In this document: in pieces, positions 24,504 to 33,785 of the stretch
How the letters are laid out: each line of letters starts with the position of its first letter
Numbering within the stretch: position 1 is the stretch's first letter
Source: Candidatus Competibacteraceae bacterium
Lineage (GTDB): Bacteria; Bacteroidota; Bacteroidia; CAIKAF01
Direction: 5' to 3'
Assembly: GCA_014879445.1 (NCBI GenBank)
Contig: JACSSC010000012.1
Location: 1 to 37,972, forward strand
Length of the DNA: 37,972 bases
Program-made: the position numbers and the translations under genes
The notes under the pieces: generated by a model
Seen by the model: only the letters and a program-made list of their open reading frames with translations
What the model was told of the DNA's origin: nothing
Database searches by the model: none

Positions 24504-25553
24504 TTATTTTCCTTTCAAACGATTCTTTAAACCATTTCCAGCAAAAGTAAATGCCAGCACCATAAGCATGATGCAAATACCAGGTAACAAAGTAAGCCAC
24601 GGCATTCCCGTAATTAAATAATTTTTGTGCGATTCAATCATACTTCCCCAAGCGGGTACTGGTGGCTGAACGCCAAATCCCAAAAAACTCAATCCTGATT
24701 CAACTAAAATAGCTGAAGCAAAATTTGATGCCGCTATAACCAAAACCGAAGGAAAGGTATTGGGCAAAAGATGAACAAATAATATCCGCAGATGTGTAAA
24801 ACCTAATGCTCGACCAGCTTCGGCAAATTCTTTTTCACGCAAACTCAACATTTGCCCTCTCACAATTCGAGCTACATCAACCCACATGGTTAGGCCAACA
24901 GCAACAAAAACTACTGCCGTTCCTTTGCCCATTGCAATAGCAAAAATCAGCACCAACAACAATGTTGGAATACTCCAAAAAACATTCATCAACCAGCTTA
25001 GCATAGCATCAATAAATGACCGAAAATATCCGGCTATAGCGCCAATAAAAACGCCGGTAATAACAGAAATAATAACTGCCACCAATCCGATGGTAAACGA
25101 GATTCGTGTTCCAATAATTACACGACTAAGCACATCTCTTCCCAAGGCATCTGTTCCAAGCCAAAATGTTCGATTACGAATAATGCCCTGCGGTTGAAAA
25201 ATTGTATCATGATATGCAGCTGTAATTACATATGGTTGTGATTGGTTCATTTGCACTTCAGAAAGGGCAATCCAATTTTGCTTTACCGGTTTACCGAATA
25301 GCCATTGACTAAGATTACCTACAGAAGATGAAACGCTATCATGAGTAACAAGAAATTGGGCATTAAATCCGGGAGATTGCAAAGAAAGTTCTGGAAATTG
25401 CTGATCAGCATTTGGCGAATGATCCGGAGCAATCACATACGCAAATAGAGATACAAATGCACAAAGCAAAATCCAACTCACGCCCCAAATTGATGCCCAG
25501 TCGCGAACTTTAATTCGCACTTTAGAACCGATATTTTTTCTCTCCTTATTCAT
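24504..25553 (-). CDS. Oligopeptide/dipeptide ABC transporter permease (DppC/OppC type)
   Basis: A 349-residue inner-membrane permease: an N-terminal cytoplasmic stretch and one helix, then a long periplasmic insert (about residues 45-130), then five helices of the BPD_transp_1 fold. FWLGTDALGRDVLSR is the DppC/OppC hallmark before the core, and the ATPase-coupling EAA loop reads FAEAGRALGFTHLRILFVHLLPN. LSFLGFGVQPPVPAWG follows, as in the family. It normally pairs with a DppB-type permease and DppD/F ATPases to import peptides or nickel, or to export in some cases. None of these partners is nearby; instead it overlaps a GT2 glycosyltransferase gene by 8 bp. Confidence 0.93.
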   Translation of the reverse strand: MNKERKNIGSKVRIKVRDWASIWGVSWILLCAFVSLFAYVIAPDHSPNADQQFPELSLQSPGFNAQFLVTHDSVSSSVGNLSQWLFGKPVKQNWIALSEVQMNQSQPYVITAAYHDTIFQPQGIIRNRTFWLGTDALGRDVLSRVIIGTRISFTIGLVAVIISVITGVFIGAIAGYFRSFIDAMLSWLMNVFWSIPTLLLVLIFAIAMGKGTAVVFVAVGLTMWVDVARIVRGQMLSLREKEFAEAGRALGFTHLRILFVHLLPNTFPSVLVIAASNFASAILVESGLSFLGFGVQPPVPAWGSMIESHKNYLITGMPWLTLLPGICIMLMVLAFTFAGNGLKNRLKGK

Positions 25554-26658
25554 TTATTCGTCTGCCTTTCCATAAAATATGACCTGAAAAAACCGATAAA
25601 GAAGCTACGCATGGAACATAAATCCAATACACAAGCGACAAAGGTAAAATATAGCGCAAGAGTTTCCGCTGTTGCGTATAACCTGTATAAAGAAAAACAA
25701 ATGCAAAATCAGCTATGGCTTTGATTACCCACGCTATAACGAACATCAACCATTCCCCTTGTAGTACAGATCCCAACAGGGCAATCCATAAAAAAGCATT
25801 AAAAGCAAATACGATAAAAGACAACCATCGTGCATCCAAGTCAATATATGCCCTTGCTTTACCTGCCCAACGTAATCGTTGCTGCCAAAATGCTGAGAAA
25901 CTATCAGGAGAAGTGGTATGAACAGCATATGCAGGACTTACAACATACATTATTGAATCATTGCCATATGCTGCTTTAATTTTATGCAATAAAAAAACAT
26001 CATCTCCAGAAACCATTCTGTCATCAACATACCCATTAACATGAAAAAAAGCCGAACGTCTGAATGCCATACTGGCACCGTTACATAATACAGGATGATG
26101 ATTTCCACATAGTGCAGCCGAAGATGCAGCAAGGGTAGAAAATTCGAGAGAAAAAATGCCTGAAAGCAAAGTTGATGATTTTATCATGTTTACCCATCCA
26201 CATACAAAGTAAATATGAGAATCATAAAAAGAAGCACAAAGACCATGAATCCATTCTTTACCTGGAATGCAATCAGCATCTGTAACGACGACAATATCTC
26301 CTGATGCATGATAAACTCCTAAAGTGATGGCTGCCTTTTTCCCTTCTTCATTTTCTAACTCAAGACAAATCACTCCATTGAATGATTTAATTACATCCCA
26401 TGTATTATCGTCGGAATGATCATTAATACAAATAATCTCATATTGATTTTGCCAATCATCAACTTGAGTTAAACGATGTAAAAGAAATGCGATATTTTTT
26501 TCTTCATTCCGGCATGGAATAATAATGCTGACACGAAGTGGAATCCGAGTATCGGGCACAACTTGTCTTCGCAGCATACGCTGCCATCCCAAGATAAGAA
26601 ATGCCACAAAAAGTAGATATAGTAATCCATAAATAAGAGCTATCATTGTCCACATCAT
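25546..26658 (-). CDS. GT2-family membrane glycosyltransferase
   Basis: A 370-residue processive-type GT2 enzyme. A helix at residues 5-24 precedes the GT-A domain with VSIIIPCRNEEKNI, the first Asp in CINDHSDD, the DxD-like VVTDADCIP, a GDDVFL segment and the QxxRW motif (QQRLRWAGK). Three or so C-terminal helices follow. Such proteins extend or transfer sugars to lipid carriers or membrane lipids at the cytoplasmic face. The gene starts inside the end of the LPG-synthase-TM-like gene (ATGA overlap) and ends inside the start of the permease gene, so all three are translationally coupled. The substrate is not evident. Confidence 0.91.
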   Translation of the reverse strand: MMWTMIALIYGLLYLLFVAFLILGWQRMLRRQVVPDTRIPLRVSIIIPCRNEEKNIAFLLHRLTQVDDWQNQYEIICINDHSDDNTWDVIKSFNGVICLELENEEGKKAAITLGVYHASGDIVVVTDADCIPGKEWIHGLCASFYDSHIYFVCGWVNMIKSSTLLSGIFSLEFSTLAASSAALCGNHHPVLCNGASMAFRRSAFFHVNGYVDDRMVSGDDVFLLHKIKAAYGNDSIMYVVSPAYAVHTTSPDSFSAFWQQRLRWAGKARAYIDLDARWLSFIVFAFNAFLWIALLGSVLQGEWLMFVIAWVIKAIADFAFVFLYTGYTQQRKLLRYILPLSLVYWIYVPCVASLSVFSGHILWKGRRINE

Positions 26659-27632
26659 GCATCAGATTGATTGATTACAGAAGCTCTTGCAATAAAATAA
26701 TATCCTACCAAAGCAGGAATTGCCAAATTCATCACCCAAATAAGAAAAGAAACAGTAACAACCGCCGGCGCAGGTGAATGAGAAAGTTGAAAAATCCAAA
26801 CAAGAACCGACCCTCTTGTGATGACTTCACTTACAGAAAAAGTTGGAATAAAAGCTGAGATAAAAAAAACCGTTGCCATCAACATTTGAAAATCCAGCCA
26901 AGATATTTGAATAGAAAACGCCATAAACAACAAGTAGTATTGAAAAGAAAATACGAGGTATCTAATAAAACTAATCAATAATATCCAAAGTATGGTTGAG
27001 ACAGAGTATGACTTCCAAACTGAGATATCTGCACGCCATCGTCTAAGGAATTTCCATAAAGTAAGCGCTTTCCCAATGCGTGGAAGTTGCAAAAGAATTA
27101 CAAAAACCGAAAGCCAAGCCAGCAAACATACAAAGCTGACTAGATAAAAAAAGTAAGCAGGATAATCAGAAATAAAAGAAGAGAACCGAAACAACAGATA
27201 AGGTACTGAAGCGATTCCCATAATAAGCGTTATAGACCATTGCGCCAAGTTACCTGCCACAGATGCCATAAAACCCTTGATGCGAAGTCCTTCGGGAAGA
27301 TGAATGATTTTTCCTGCAAACTCGCCAATACGTGCCGGAGTAAAAATAGCTACACTTACACCCGACAATACTCCAATCAAAGATTTGGTCAACGATAAAT
27401 CGAAGAAAGGATGCAATAGAATTTTCCATTTTATAGATTCCAAGCCCCAATTTAACAGCATAAGAAAGAAAACAATGGGCAAATATCCCACCAAATCAAT
27501 ATGCCATATTTTCATTTCAGACGAATCGAAACGGAACCATTGATAGAGAATATAGCCCATGCCCAAAGTCAACACAGCCCATTTTATCAAACTGATTACT
27601 ATACGTGCATATCTATTTCTGATTTGATGCAT
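26655..27632 (-). CDS. Lysylphosphatidylglycerol-synthase TM region / UPF0104 family membrane protein
   Basis: A 325-residue polytopic protein with about eight hydrophobic segments. It shows the family-typical order: an N-terminal helix, NWGLESIKWKILL, then the conserved GVLSGVSVAIFTPARIGEFAGKI loop (the TP.R.GE motif), and a late helix region with ISAFIPTFSVSEVITRGSV. This matches the integral membrane part of the MprF flippase (PF03706), without an aminoacyl-transfer domain. Such stand-alone proteins are thought to move lipids or glycolipids across the membrane. Next to a GT2 glycosyltransferase, a role in a glycolipid is plausible but inferred. Confidence 0.88.
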   Translation of the reverse strand: MHQIRNRYARIVISLIKWAVLTLGMGYILYQWFRFDSSEMKIWHIDLVGYLPIVFFLMLLNWGLESIKWKILLHPFFDLSLTKSLIGVLSGVSVAIFTPARIGEFAGKIIHLPEGLRIKGFMASVAGNLAQWSITLIMGIASVPYLLFRFSSFISDYPAYFFYLVSFVCLLAWLSVFVILLQLPRIGKALTLWKFLRRWRADISVWKSYSVSTILWILLISFIRYLVFSFQYYLLFMAFSIQISWLDFQMLMATVFFISAFIPTFSVSEVITRGSVLVWIFQLSHSPAPAVVTVSFLIWVMNLAIPALVGYYFIARASVINQSDA

Positions 27633-27694
27633 AAAAGAAGGACTTGATTTTTTTTACGACCTTTGCAGAGCGCGGTATAAAATTACTGTAATAA

Positions 27695-28261
27695 TTGGGA
27701 AATCAACGAATCATATTAGGCATAGACCCAGGCACGAATATAATGGGGTTTGGAATTATTGAAATCATCAATAATCAGCCGAAATATATCTTAATGGAGG
27801 CGAAGCATCTGAACAAAAACCGAACAGAGGGATTGGAAAAGCTCGGCTTAATCTATCACGAAACCATAAACATCATTCAGCAATATAGCATAACCGATGT
27901 TGCTATTGAAGCTCCATTTTATGGAAAGAATATACAATCAATGCTAAAACTCGGCAGGGCTCAAGGCATAGCCATTGCAGCGGCTATACATCAAAAAATT
28001 AGTGTTCATGAATATGCTCCGCGTAAGATAAAACAGTCCATTACAGGTAGAGGAAGTAGCAGCAAAGAGCAAGTGTCATCTATGCTACAACGCATATTGT
28101 GCTTTACGCATAACGAAAAACACTTTGATGCTACAGATGCATTAGCTGTTGCATTGTGTCATTTTTTTCAACAAAATAACTCAGCGAATAAACCTACCAA
28201 GAAATCAAACAATTCTTGGAGTTCATTTATCAAGCAAAATCCTGATCGGCTGAATCCTTAG
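27695..28261 (+). CDS. ruvC: Crossover junction endodeoxyribonuclease RuvC
   Basis: A 188-residue Holliday-junction resolvase. The four acidic catalytic residues are present: Asp11 in ILGIDPG, Glu72 in VAIEAPF, and Asp145 and Asp148 in HFDATDALAVALCH. RAQGIAIAAA and the Y.PR.IKQSITGRGSSSKEQV loop also fit. The start must be the TTG at 27695: the codon just before it is TAA, and the next ATG lies beyond the first catalytic Asp. A TTG start probably lowers translation. The stop overlaps that of the convergent yqeY gene by 4 bp. RuvC normally acts with RuvA and RuvB, which are not here. Confidence 0.94.
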   Translation: MGNQRIILGIDPGTNIMGFGIIEIINNQPKYILMEAKHLNKNRTEGLEKLGLIYHETINIIQQYSITDVAIEAPFYGKNIQSMLKLGRAQGIAIAAAIHQKISVHEYAPRKIKQSITGRGSSSKEQVSSMLQRILCFTHNEKHFDATDALAVALCHFFQQNNSANKPTKKSNNSWSSFIKQNPDRLNP

Positions 28262-28710
28262 GCGCTTAGTAAGGATTTAACCGCCGCAGAGATTCTTTTT
28301 CCTTCGGCTTTTCCAGATAATCTTTTAGAAGCTATGCCCATCACTTTCCCCATGTCGGCAGGTCCTGTTGCACCCAACTCCGCCACCACTTCTTTTACTG
28401 CTTGCATCAATTCCTCATCAGAAAGCTGCGCTGGTAAATAAGAAGATATGACATCAATCTGTAATTTTTCTTCTTCAGCTAAATCCTGACGTTGTTGTGA
28501 TACATAAATATCATATGAATCTCTACGTTGCTTAACCAGCTTTTGCAATATTTGAATTTCGGCATCAGACGTAAGCCCATCATTGCCTCCTTTTTCCGTT
28601 TTGGCCAAGAGAATTGCTGACTTTACAGCACGCAAGGCATTCAGTCGTTGGCTATCTTTGTCAAGCATGGCCTTCTTTATGTCATCATTAATAATATTTT
28701 CCAAACTCAT
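28258..28710 (-). CDS. GatB/YqeY domain-containing protein
   Basis: A 150-residue protein read from the ATG at 28710 (a TTG two codons upstream is less likely). It matches stand-alone YqeY proteins along its length: a helical N-terminus (DDIKKAMLDKDSQRLNALRAVKSAI), EIQILQKLVKQRRDS, EEKLQIDVISSYLPAQLSDEEL, and the C-terminal MGKVMGIASKRLSGKAEGKRISAAVK tail, quoted here in parts. The domain is the tRNA-binding module at the end of GatB in the Asp/Glu-tRNA amidotransferase; in isolation its role is not settled. It is convergent with ruvC with overlapping stop codons, which leaves no room for a terminator between them. Confidence 0.92.
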   Translation of the reverse strand: MSLENIINDDIKKAMLDKDSQRLNALRAVKSAILLAKTEKGGNDGLTSDAEIQILQKLVKQRRDSYDIYVSQQRQDLAEEEKLQIDVISSYLPAQLSDEELMQAVKEVVAELGATGPADMGKVMGIASKRLSGKAEGKRISAAVKSLLSA

Positions 28711-28770
28711 TATCAAAAAATTAAAAGATTAAATAATCATATAAAAATACAAAGTAGTATGCAAAAGACA

Positions 28771-29715
28771 TTACGTATCCATTTGAACTTCCCAAACCAT
28801 AATTTGATGATCATCGCCGCAAGATATAAGCAAGTTTTCAAATTCGTGCCATAAGAGATTATTGACAGAACGGTTATGACTTTGGGAATACGCAAAATTG
28901 ATACGAGTTAATGGTTGTAAGGTATTCGGGTCCCAAATTTTAATGGTTTTATCTCTGCTTGCAGAGGCAAGCATTTTATTATCAGGGGAAAAGCAGAGTT
29001 GATAAATAGCATAGTTATGAGCCGGCACGGACTGCATCAAAGAAAAATTATTTTTAATATCCCAACGTCGTATGTGTGCATCACGTGAAGCTGAAATCAA
29101 CGTATGTGAAGATGTATCCAAACGAACCACATTAACAGCCCAAGGGTGTGCCTGAAACTGATGAATAACAGAAAAACTGTCAGCATTTAATACATATACA
29201 AATCCATCAGCTACTGCTAAAAACAATAGATTGGAAATGATATCAATCTCCATTCCTCTTATTTTTTGATCCGCCATTTTTTTATAAAAGATTGGTTGTT
29301 GATTATCCAAATCCCAGGCCGAGAATTCGCCGTTGCTGGTAGTAGCGTATAATCGTTGTGCCTTTTCGTTCCAATGCATTGAGAAGACGCCCGATTTATG
29401 AAAATCAATTCGCTTGATAGGTTTTGATGCATTAAGGTCAATCAGGGTTATAGCACCTGACGATTCGCCAACCGCCAACCATTTTCTATCTGGAATAAAA
29501 CAAAGCGAATATACTGATGATACGGCCTGTGCAACAGCTATGGCCGAATCGGGCTGAGACAAATGCCATGCAGCTATCCACTTATCGCCACCAGCGGAGT
29601 AGAACATATCATGATCAGGGCCTTTGCAAAGGGCATAAACAGGTTGTCGGTGACCTGAAAGCTGAGCTCTTTTGGCAACCCGGACGCGAACATTCGGGCT
29701 GATTGGGTTAGTCAT
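28771..29715 (-). CDS. Seven-bladed WD40 repeat protein
   Basis: From the ATG at 29715 it has 314 residues and no signal peptide, so it is probably cytoplasmic. Seven WD-type blades can be counted, ending in WHL, IDL, WDL, LNA, WDI, WDP and WEV. The later ones are near canonical (SPDNKMLASASRDKTIKIWD). This makes one closed beta-propeller, a protein-interaction platform with no enzymatic site. The ATG overlaps the stop of the PorE-like gene by 8 bp, so the two are translated together although one product is exported and the other is not. Small WD40 proteins of this sort are common in Bacteroidota and of unknown role. Confidence 0.9.
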   Translation of the reverse strand: MTNPISPNVRVRVAKRAQLSGHRQPVYALCKGPDHDMFYSAGGDKWIAAWHLSQPDSAIAVAQAVSSVYSLCFIPDRKWLAVGESSGAITLIDLNASKPIKRIDFHKSGVFSMHWNEKAQRLYATTSNGEFSAWDLDNQQPIFYKKMADQKIRGMEIDIISNLLFLAVADGFVYVLNADSFSVIHQFQAHPWAVNVVRLDTSSHTLISASRDAHIRRWDIKNNFSLMQSVPAHNYAIYQLCFSPDNKMLASASRDKTIKIWDPNTLQPLTRINFAYSQSHNRSVNNLLWHEFENLLISCGDDHQIMVWEVQMDT

Positions 29716-31324
29716 CCTCCAACAAAAAAGAACGGTTGATGACTTCTGCCTTACCTGAAAGTTGAGGAATTTGAATAACCTCTTCAATCGGCTTATAATC
29801 CTTTGCTTTAATTACGATTCTATATTTAGCACCACCCGGTAAAGTCACAAAATATTCTCCGTTTTCATTGGTTTGCAGTTCTTCAATTACTTTTCCATTT
29901 TCATTTTCGATACGAACCATTACCTCAAGGGCTTCTCCATCCCTTTTATCAATAACGCGACCTTTAAGAATAGCAACTGCATTGCCTACAGATATAGATT
30001 TACTTGCATATTGATATTGTTCGAGATTTGGAATTTCGTATTCAGATAAGTCCACCTCATAAATATCATATCCTCCATGGCTATCATCACGCTGTGTGGT
30101 GATATATCCAGTAAGCCCGTCGGCAGAAATCGTAAATTGTTTTTCTTCGCCTAAGGTGTTAATTGGATAACCCAGATTGATAGGTTTTGTCCATTTTCCA
30201 TCCACCCAGTCGGATTTGAAAATATCATATCCACCCATAGATTCTTTGCTATTAGAGCTAAAATACATGGTTTTCCCGTTGGGATGAAGAAAAACAGAGC
30301 TTTCATCATCAATGGTATTCACTTCTGATATATTAGTAGGTTCACCATATTCAAAACTTCCGGTTTTTTTAGCTACCCAAATATCACCATTGCCCTTTCC
30401 CTTGCCCGGACGCTCGCTGATGAAATAAAGATGTTTTTTATCGGATGTCATGCAAGCACCCGTTTCAAAATAAGTAGTATTAACCTTTCCTCCTACAGGT
30501 TCGGGTTCACGCCATTCTCCATTTTTCTTCTTTTTAGAGTAATAGATATCTCCTCCACGAACGCTGCGATATACAAAAATTACGTTTCCATCTGAAGATA
30601 TACTTAAATTAGCATCATGATCAGGCGTATTTAACTCGCCTGAAAGCCGCTCTGCCTCTGTCCATTTACCTGTAGCCGAATCGAGTGAAGAAATCCAGAT
30701 ATCCTGATAATAAATTTTAAAAGCCGGATCCATTTTCCCTCCCACATTTTCAGGTCTTGCCGTAGTAAAAATAAAAGTATTGCCATCAGCTGTAATGGAT
30801 GGATTGCTTTCTGGATATTCGGAATTAATGGCGACACCCATATTGCTAACGGTAGCTTTCACCGGATTGGCCAATAATTTTTTGGCTAAATCTACCTGAT
30901 AGATATATTCATTTACAATATGCGAAGAAGCCGTTTTCCCTTTGAGTTTGGATTTATAAGCTGCTAAAGACGTTGCTGATTCATCCAACATACCGAGGCG
31001 ATGTTCGGCTCTTCCGAGCCACATTTGAGCATCTTTCCCTGTCTTAGGTTTCAGTGCTACAGCTTTGGTGAGATAAATATGTGCTTCTGTAAACTTACTT
31101 AATTCAAAAGCCGTTTTTCCGCATTGATAATTTACCTCGCCATTATCTGGCACATTGCGATGCACTTCTCTGTATAATCGGTAAGCATCTTCGAGATTTC
31201 CTTTCTCAATCTGCTCCATGGCAGTCATCATTTTAAGGCGATCGCCTGCTGTCATTTTTTGTGCATTAACCTGTAGCGCAAACAGCGTTACAAATCCTAA
31301 AAAGAACATTGCATTTCGTATCAT
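29708..31324 (-). CDS. TPR/PD40/carboxypeptidase-regulatory-like protein, PorE-like without OmpA domain
   Basis: Read from ATG at 31324 (538 residues), which gives a clean signal peptide ending VNAQ; an ATG ten codons earlier is possible. Order of parts: TPR region (about 20-140; GNLEDAYRLYREVHRNVPDNG and following), a PD40/TolB-type beta-propeller (about 160-430) with repeats such as ESNPSITADGNTFIFTTAR, DANLSISSDGNVIFV and DESSVFLHPNGKTMYFSSN, then a carboxypeptidase-regulatory-like Ig fold (about 445-538; LKGRVIDKRDGEALEVMVRI). This is the PorE layout, but the usual C-terminal OmpA peptidoglycan-binding domain is missing. It probably sits in the periplasm or outer membrane and may serve type IX secretion or another envelope complex. 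folD lies upstream on the same strand. Confidence 0.88.
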   Translation of the reverse strand: MIRNAMFFLGFVTLFALQVNAQKMTAGDRLKMMTAMEQIEKGNLEDAYRLYREVHRNVPDNGEVNYQCGKTAFELSKFTEAHIYLTKAVALKPKTGKDAQMWLGRAEHRLGMLDESATSLAAYKSKLKGKTASSHIVNEYIYQVDLAKKLLANPVKATVSNMGVAINSEYPESNPSITADGNTFIFTTARPENVGGKMDPAFKIYYQDIWISSLDSATGKWTEAERLSGELNTPDHDANLSISSDGNVIFVYRSVRGGDIYYSKKKKNGEWREPEPVGGKVNTTYFETGACMTSDKKHLYFISERPGKGKGNGDIWVAKKTGSFEYGEPTNISEVNTIDDESSVFLHPNGKTMYFSSNSKESMGGYDIFKSDWVDGKWTKPINLGYPINTLGEEKQFTISADGLTGYITTQRDDSHGGYDIYEVDLSEYEIPNLEQYQYASKSISVGNAVAILKGRVIDKRDGEALEVMVRIENENGKVIEELQTNENGEYFVTLPGGAKYRIVIKAKDYKPIEEVIQIPQLSGKAEVINRSFLLEDD

Positions 31325-31395
31325 AACTATTCCTTGCTTTATATTGGTTGGCATATAATTGCTGCTAAAAATAAATAACTTTCATGTATTTCATA

Positions 31396-32283
31396 TCAGT
31401 TGGTAGTGTAAATTTCCTTTCGGGCCGATTTTAGTGTGTTTGTCAAAAGACCAATACGTGTCATAGGACCCACCCCGCCTGGCACCGGTGTAATGTATGA
31501 GCAAAGAGGTGCTACTGCTGCAAAATCCACATCGCCTACTAAACGAAATCCTGCTTTTTTGGATGAGTCCTCAATGCGGGTAATGCCAACATCAATAACC
31601 ACTGTGCCCGGCTTTACCATATGGGCTTTCAAAAACTCAGGGATACCGATAGCAGCAATAATAATATCTGCTTGAAGAGTATATTTTTCTAAATCTTTGG
31701 TTTTGCTATGACAGATGGTAACGGTGGCATTACCGGGATATGCATTTCGTGACATTAAAATGCTGGCCGGCGTGCCTACAATATTACTTCTTCCCAGCAC
31801 TACACAATGCTTACCTGCTGTTTCAATCCCATAATATTCCATAAGCTTAATAATGCCAAATGGTGTAGCCGACACGTAGGTTGGCAAACCAATTGACAAA
31901 CGACCAACATTTTGCGGATGGAAACCATCCACATCCTTTTCGGGGGCTATGGTTTGGGTAACCCGATCAACAGATATATGACCAGGCAATGGCAATTGAA
32001 CAATCAACCCATCAATATCCGGATTTTGATTGATTTCAATAATAGTGCTTAAAAGTTTCTCTTCCGTAACCTGCGAATCAAAGCGAAAAAGCGATGAAGT
32101 AAACCCAATGGCTTCGCAATCTTTAATTTTGGCGGCCACATATGTATGGCTAGCGCCATCGTCACCTACCAAAATGGCGCAGAGATGAGGTTTTTTTCCG
32201 CCTGAAGCAATCCAATTAGATACTTCTTGCTGAATATTCTTTTTCAACTCCTCTGATACGCTTTTACCATCAATTAACTCCAT
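31396..32283 (-). CDS. folD: Bifunctional methylenetetrahydrofolate dehydrogenase / methenyltetrahydrofolate cyclohydrolase
   Basis: From ATG at 32283 it has 295 residues, the normal FolD length; the TTG two codons upstream is not needed. The catalytic segment [17 protein letters not shown] holds Tyr48 and Lys52. [23 protein letters not shown], the NADP-binding [14 protein letters not shown] and the C-terminal [12 protein letters not shown] motif are all intact. It interconverts 5,10-methylene-, methenyl- and 10-formyl-tetrahydrofolate in the cytoplasm, feeding purine and formyl-methionine synthesis. It starts 15 bp after ffh and is very probably transcribed with it. Confidence 0.96.
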   Translation of the reverse strand: MELIDGKSVSEELKKNIQQEVSNWIASGGKKPHLCAILVGDDGASHTYVAAKIKDCEAIGFTSSLFRFDSQVTEEKLLSTIIEINQNPDIDGLIVQLPLPGHISVDRVTQTIAPEKDVDGFHPQNVGRLSIGLPTYVSATPFGIIKLMEYYGIETAGKHCVVLGRSNIVGTPASILMSRNAYPGNATVTICHSKTKDLEKYTLQADIIIAAIGIPEFLKAHMVKPGTVVIDVGITRIEDSSKKAGFRLVGDVDFAAVAPLCSYITPVPGGVGPMTRIGLLTNTLKSARKEIYTTN

Positions 32284-32298
32284 ATACAATTATTTAAG

Positions 32299-33630
32299 TT
32301 AGTTCATTCCGGGCATATTTCGCATCACACTTTTCATATTTTGCTTATTGCTCATCATCTTCATCATTTTACGCATATCATCAAACTGCTTTACCAACTT
32401 ATTAACTTCTTGTATGGATGTTCCGCTACCCTGAGCAATACGTTGGCGTCTGCTACCATTCAAAAGAGTTGGATTGGCTCGTTCTTGCGGTGTCATCGAA
32501 TGAATAATAGCTTCAATTCCCTTGAATGCATCATCATCAATATCCAACCCCTTCATCATTTTTCCCATACCGGGTATCATACCCATTAGGTCTTTGATGT
32601 TGCCCATCTTTTTAATTTGCTGAATCTGGGAAAGAAAATCATCAAAGTCGAATTGATTTTTGGCAATCTTTTTCTGAAGTTTGCGTGCCTGTTCTGCGTC
32701 GAACTGCTCTTGCGCCTTTTCAACCAACGAAACAATATCACCCATCCCCAAAATACGGTCAGCCATACGTTGCGGATAAAACACATCCAGCGCTTCCATC
32801 TTCTCACCTGTTCCAACAAACAACACCGGCTTATTTACAACGGCCTTAATAGTAAGCGCTGCTCCTCCTCGTGTATCTCCATCCAACTTGGTAAGAATAA
32901 CTCCAGTAAAATCAAGTTTGTCGTTGAACGACTTGGCCGTATTTACAGCATCCTGTCCTGTCATGGCATCCACCACAAACAAGATGGCATCCGGCTTAAC
33001 AGCTTGCTTGATGTTGGATATTTCTGTCATCATTTCTTCATCCACAGCCAAACGTCCGGCGGTATCAATAATGACAACCTGAAACCCTTTTTGCTTTGCT
33101 TCTCGTATGGCATTTTGCGCAATCTGAACCGGATTATTATTTTCCCTTTCCGAATATACTACACATCCCACTTGCTCTCCCAGCACATGCAACTGATCAA
33201 TCGCAGCTGGTCTGTACACGTCAGCAGCAACGAGCATCACGCTTTTGCCTTTTTTGTTTTTTAGAAAAGTCGCCAACTTGCCTGTATGCGTAGTTTTTCC
33301 TGAACCTTGCAAACCCGCCATTAATATAACCGACGGGCTTCCTTTGAGAGATAATTCTATATTCTCTCCTCCCATCAAGGAAGTCAGCTCTTCATGTACA
33401 ATCTTAATCATGAGCTGACCTGGCGATACCGATGTCAAAACTTCTCGTCCTAATGCCTTTTCTTTTACCGTTTCAGTAAACTGTTTGGCTATTTTAAAGT
33501 TTACGTCAGCATCCAACAATGCTCGCCTTACTTCTTTTAAGCTTTCGGCCACATTAATCTCTGTAATTTTCCCCTGCCCTTTGAGAACCTTAAATGCTTT
33601 ATCAAACTTATCGGACAAACTTTCAAACAT
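32299..33630 (-). CDS. ffh: Signal recognition particle GTPase Ffh/SRP54
   Basis: A 443-residue SRP54 protein with N, G and M domains. The N-terminal helical bundle carries ALLDADVNFK, and the G domain has G1 GLQGSGKTT (106-114), the insertion-box DVYRPAAIDQL, DTAGRLAVDEEMM and TKLDGDTRGGAAL. The methionine-rich M domain (MGMIPGMGKMMKG, then GSRRQRIAQGSGT and many Met) binds signal sequences and 4.5S RNA. It targets nascent membrane proteins to FtsY and the Sec translocon. No 4.5S RNA gene is visible in the window. It has its own promoter at 33654-33682 and leads into folD. Confidence 0.97.
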   Translation of the reverse strand: MFESLSDKFDKAFKVLKGQGKITEINVAESLKEVRRALLDADVNFKIAKQFTETVKEKALGREVLTSVSPGQLMIKIVHEELTSLMGGENIELSLKGSPSVILMAGLQGSGKTTHTGKLATFLKNKKGKSVMLVAADVYRPAAIDQLHVLGEQVGCVVYSERENNNPVQIAQNAIREAKQKGFQVVIIDTAGRLAVDEEMMTEISNIKQAVKPDAILFVVDAMTGQDAVNTAKSFNDKLDFTGVILTKLDGDTRGGAALTIKAVVNKPVLFVGTGEKMEALDVFYPQRMADRILGMGDIVSLVEKAQEQFDAEQARKLQKKIAKNQFDFDDFLSQIQQIKKMGNIKDLMGMIPGMGKMMKGLDIDDDAFKGIEAIIHSMTPQERANPTLLNGSRRQRIAQGSGTSIQEVNKLVKQFDDMRKMMKMMSNKQNMKSVMRNMPGMN

Positions 33631-33653
33631 AATGCTGCTTTTTTATCAGAGGG

Positions 33654-33682
33654 CAAAGATAGGTAAAATCGGCATGAGACAA
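33654..33682 (-). promoter_or_regulatory. ffh promoter
   Basis: On the minus strand TTG (33682-33680), an 18-base spacer and TATCTTTG (33661-33654) match the Bacteroidota consensus. The start would be about 17 nt upstream of the ffh ATG. Confidence 0.75.
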
Positions 33683-33785
33683 GCCCTTCGCATTCCATAA
33701 TTTATGGATGTATCACAGAATGAAAAATATTTAAAATATTGATTATCAGATAGTTTTTAAGTTAGTTGTAGAAAATGACCATCGT

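Noticed and set aside
32617-33264. 215-aa plus-strand ORF antisense to ffh
   Set aside because: It is a shadow frame of a highly conserved gene; its translation is rich in Cys, His and Ser without domain features.
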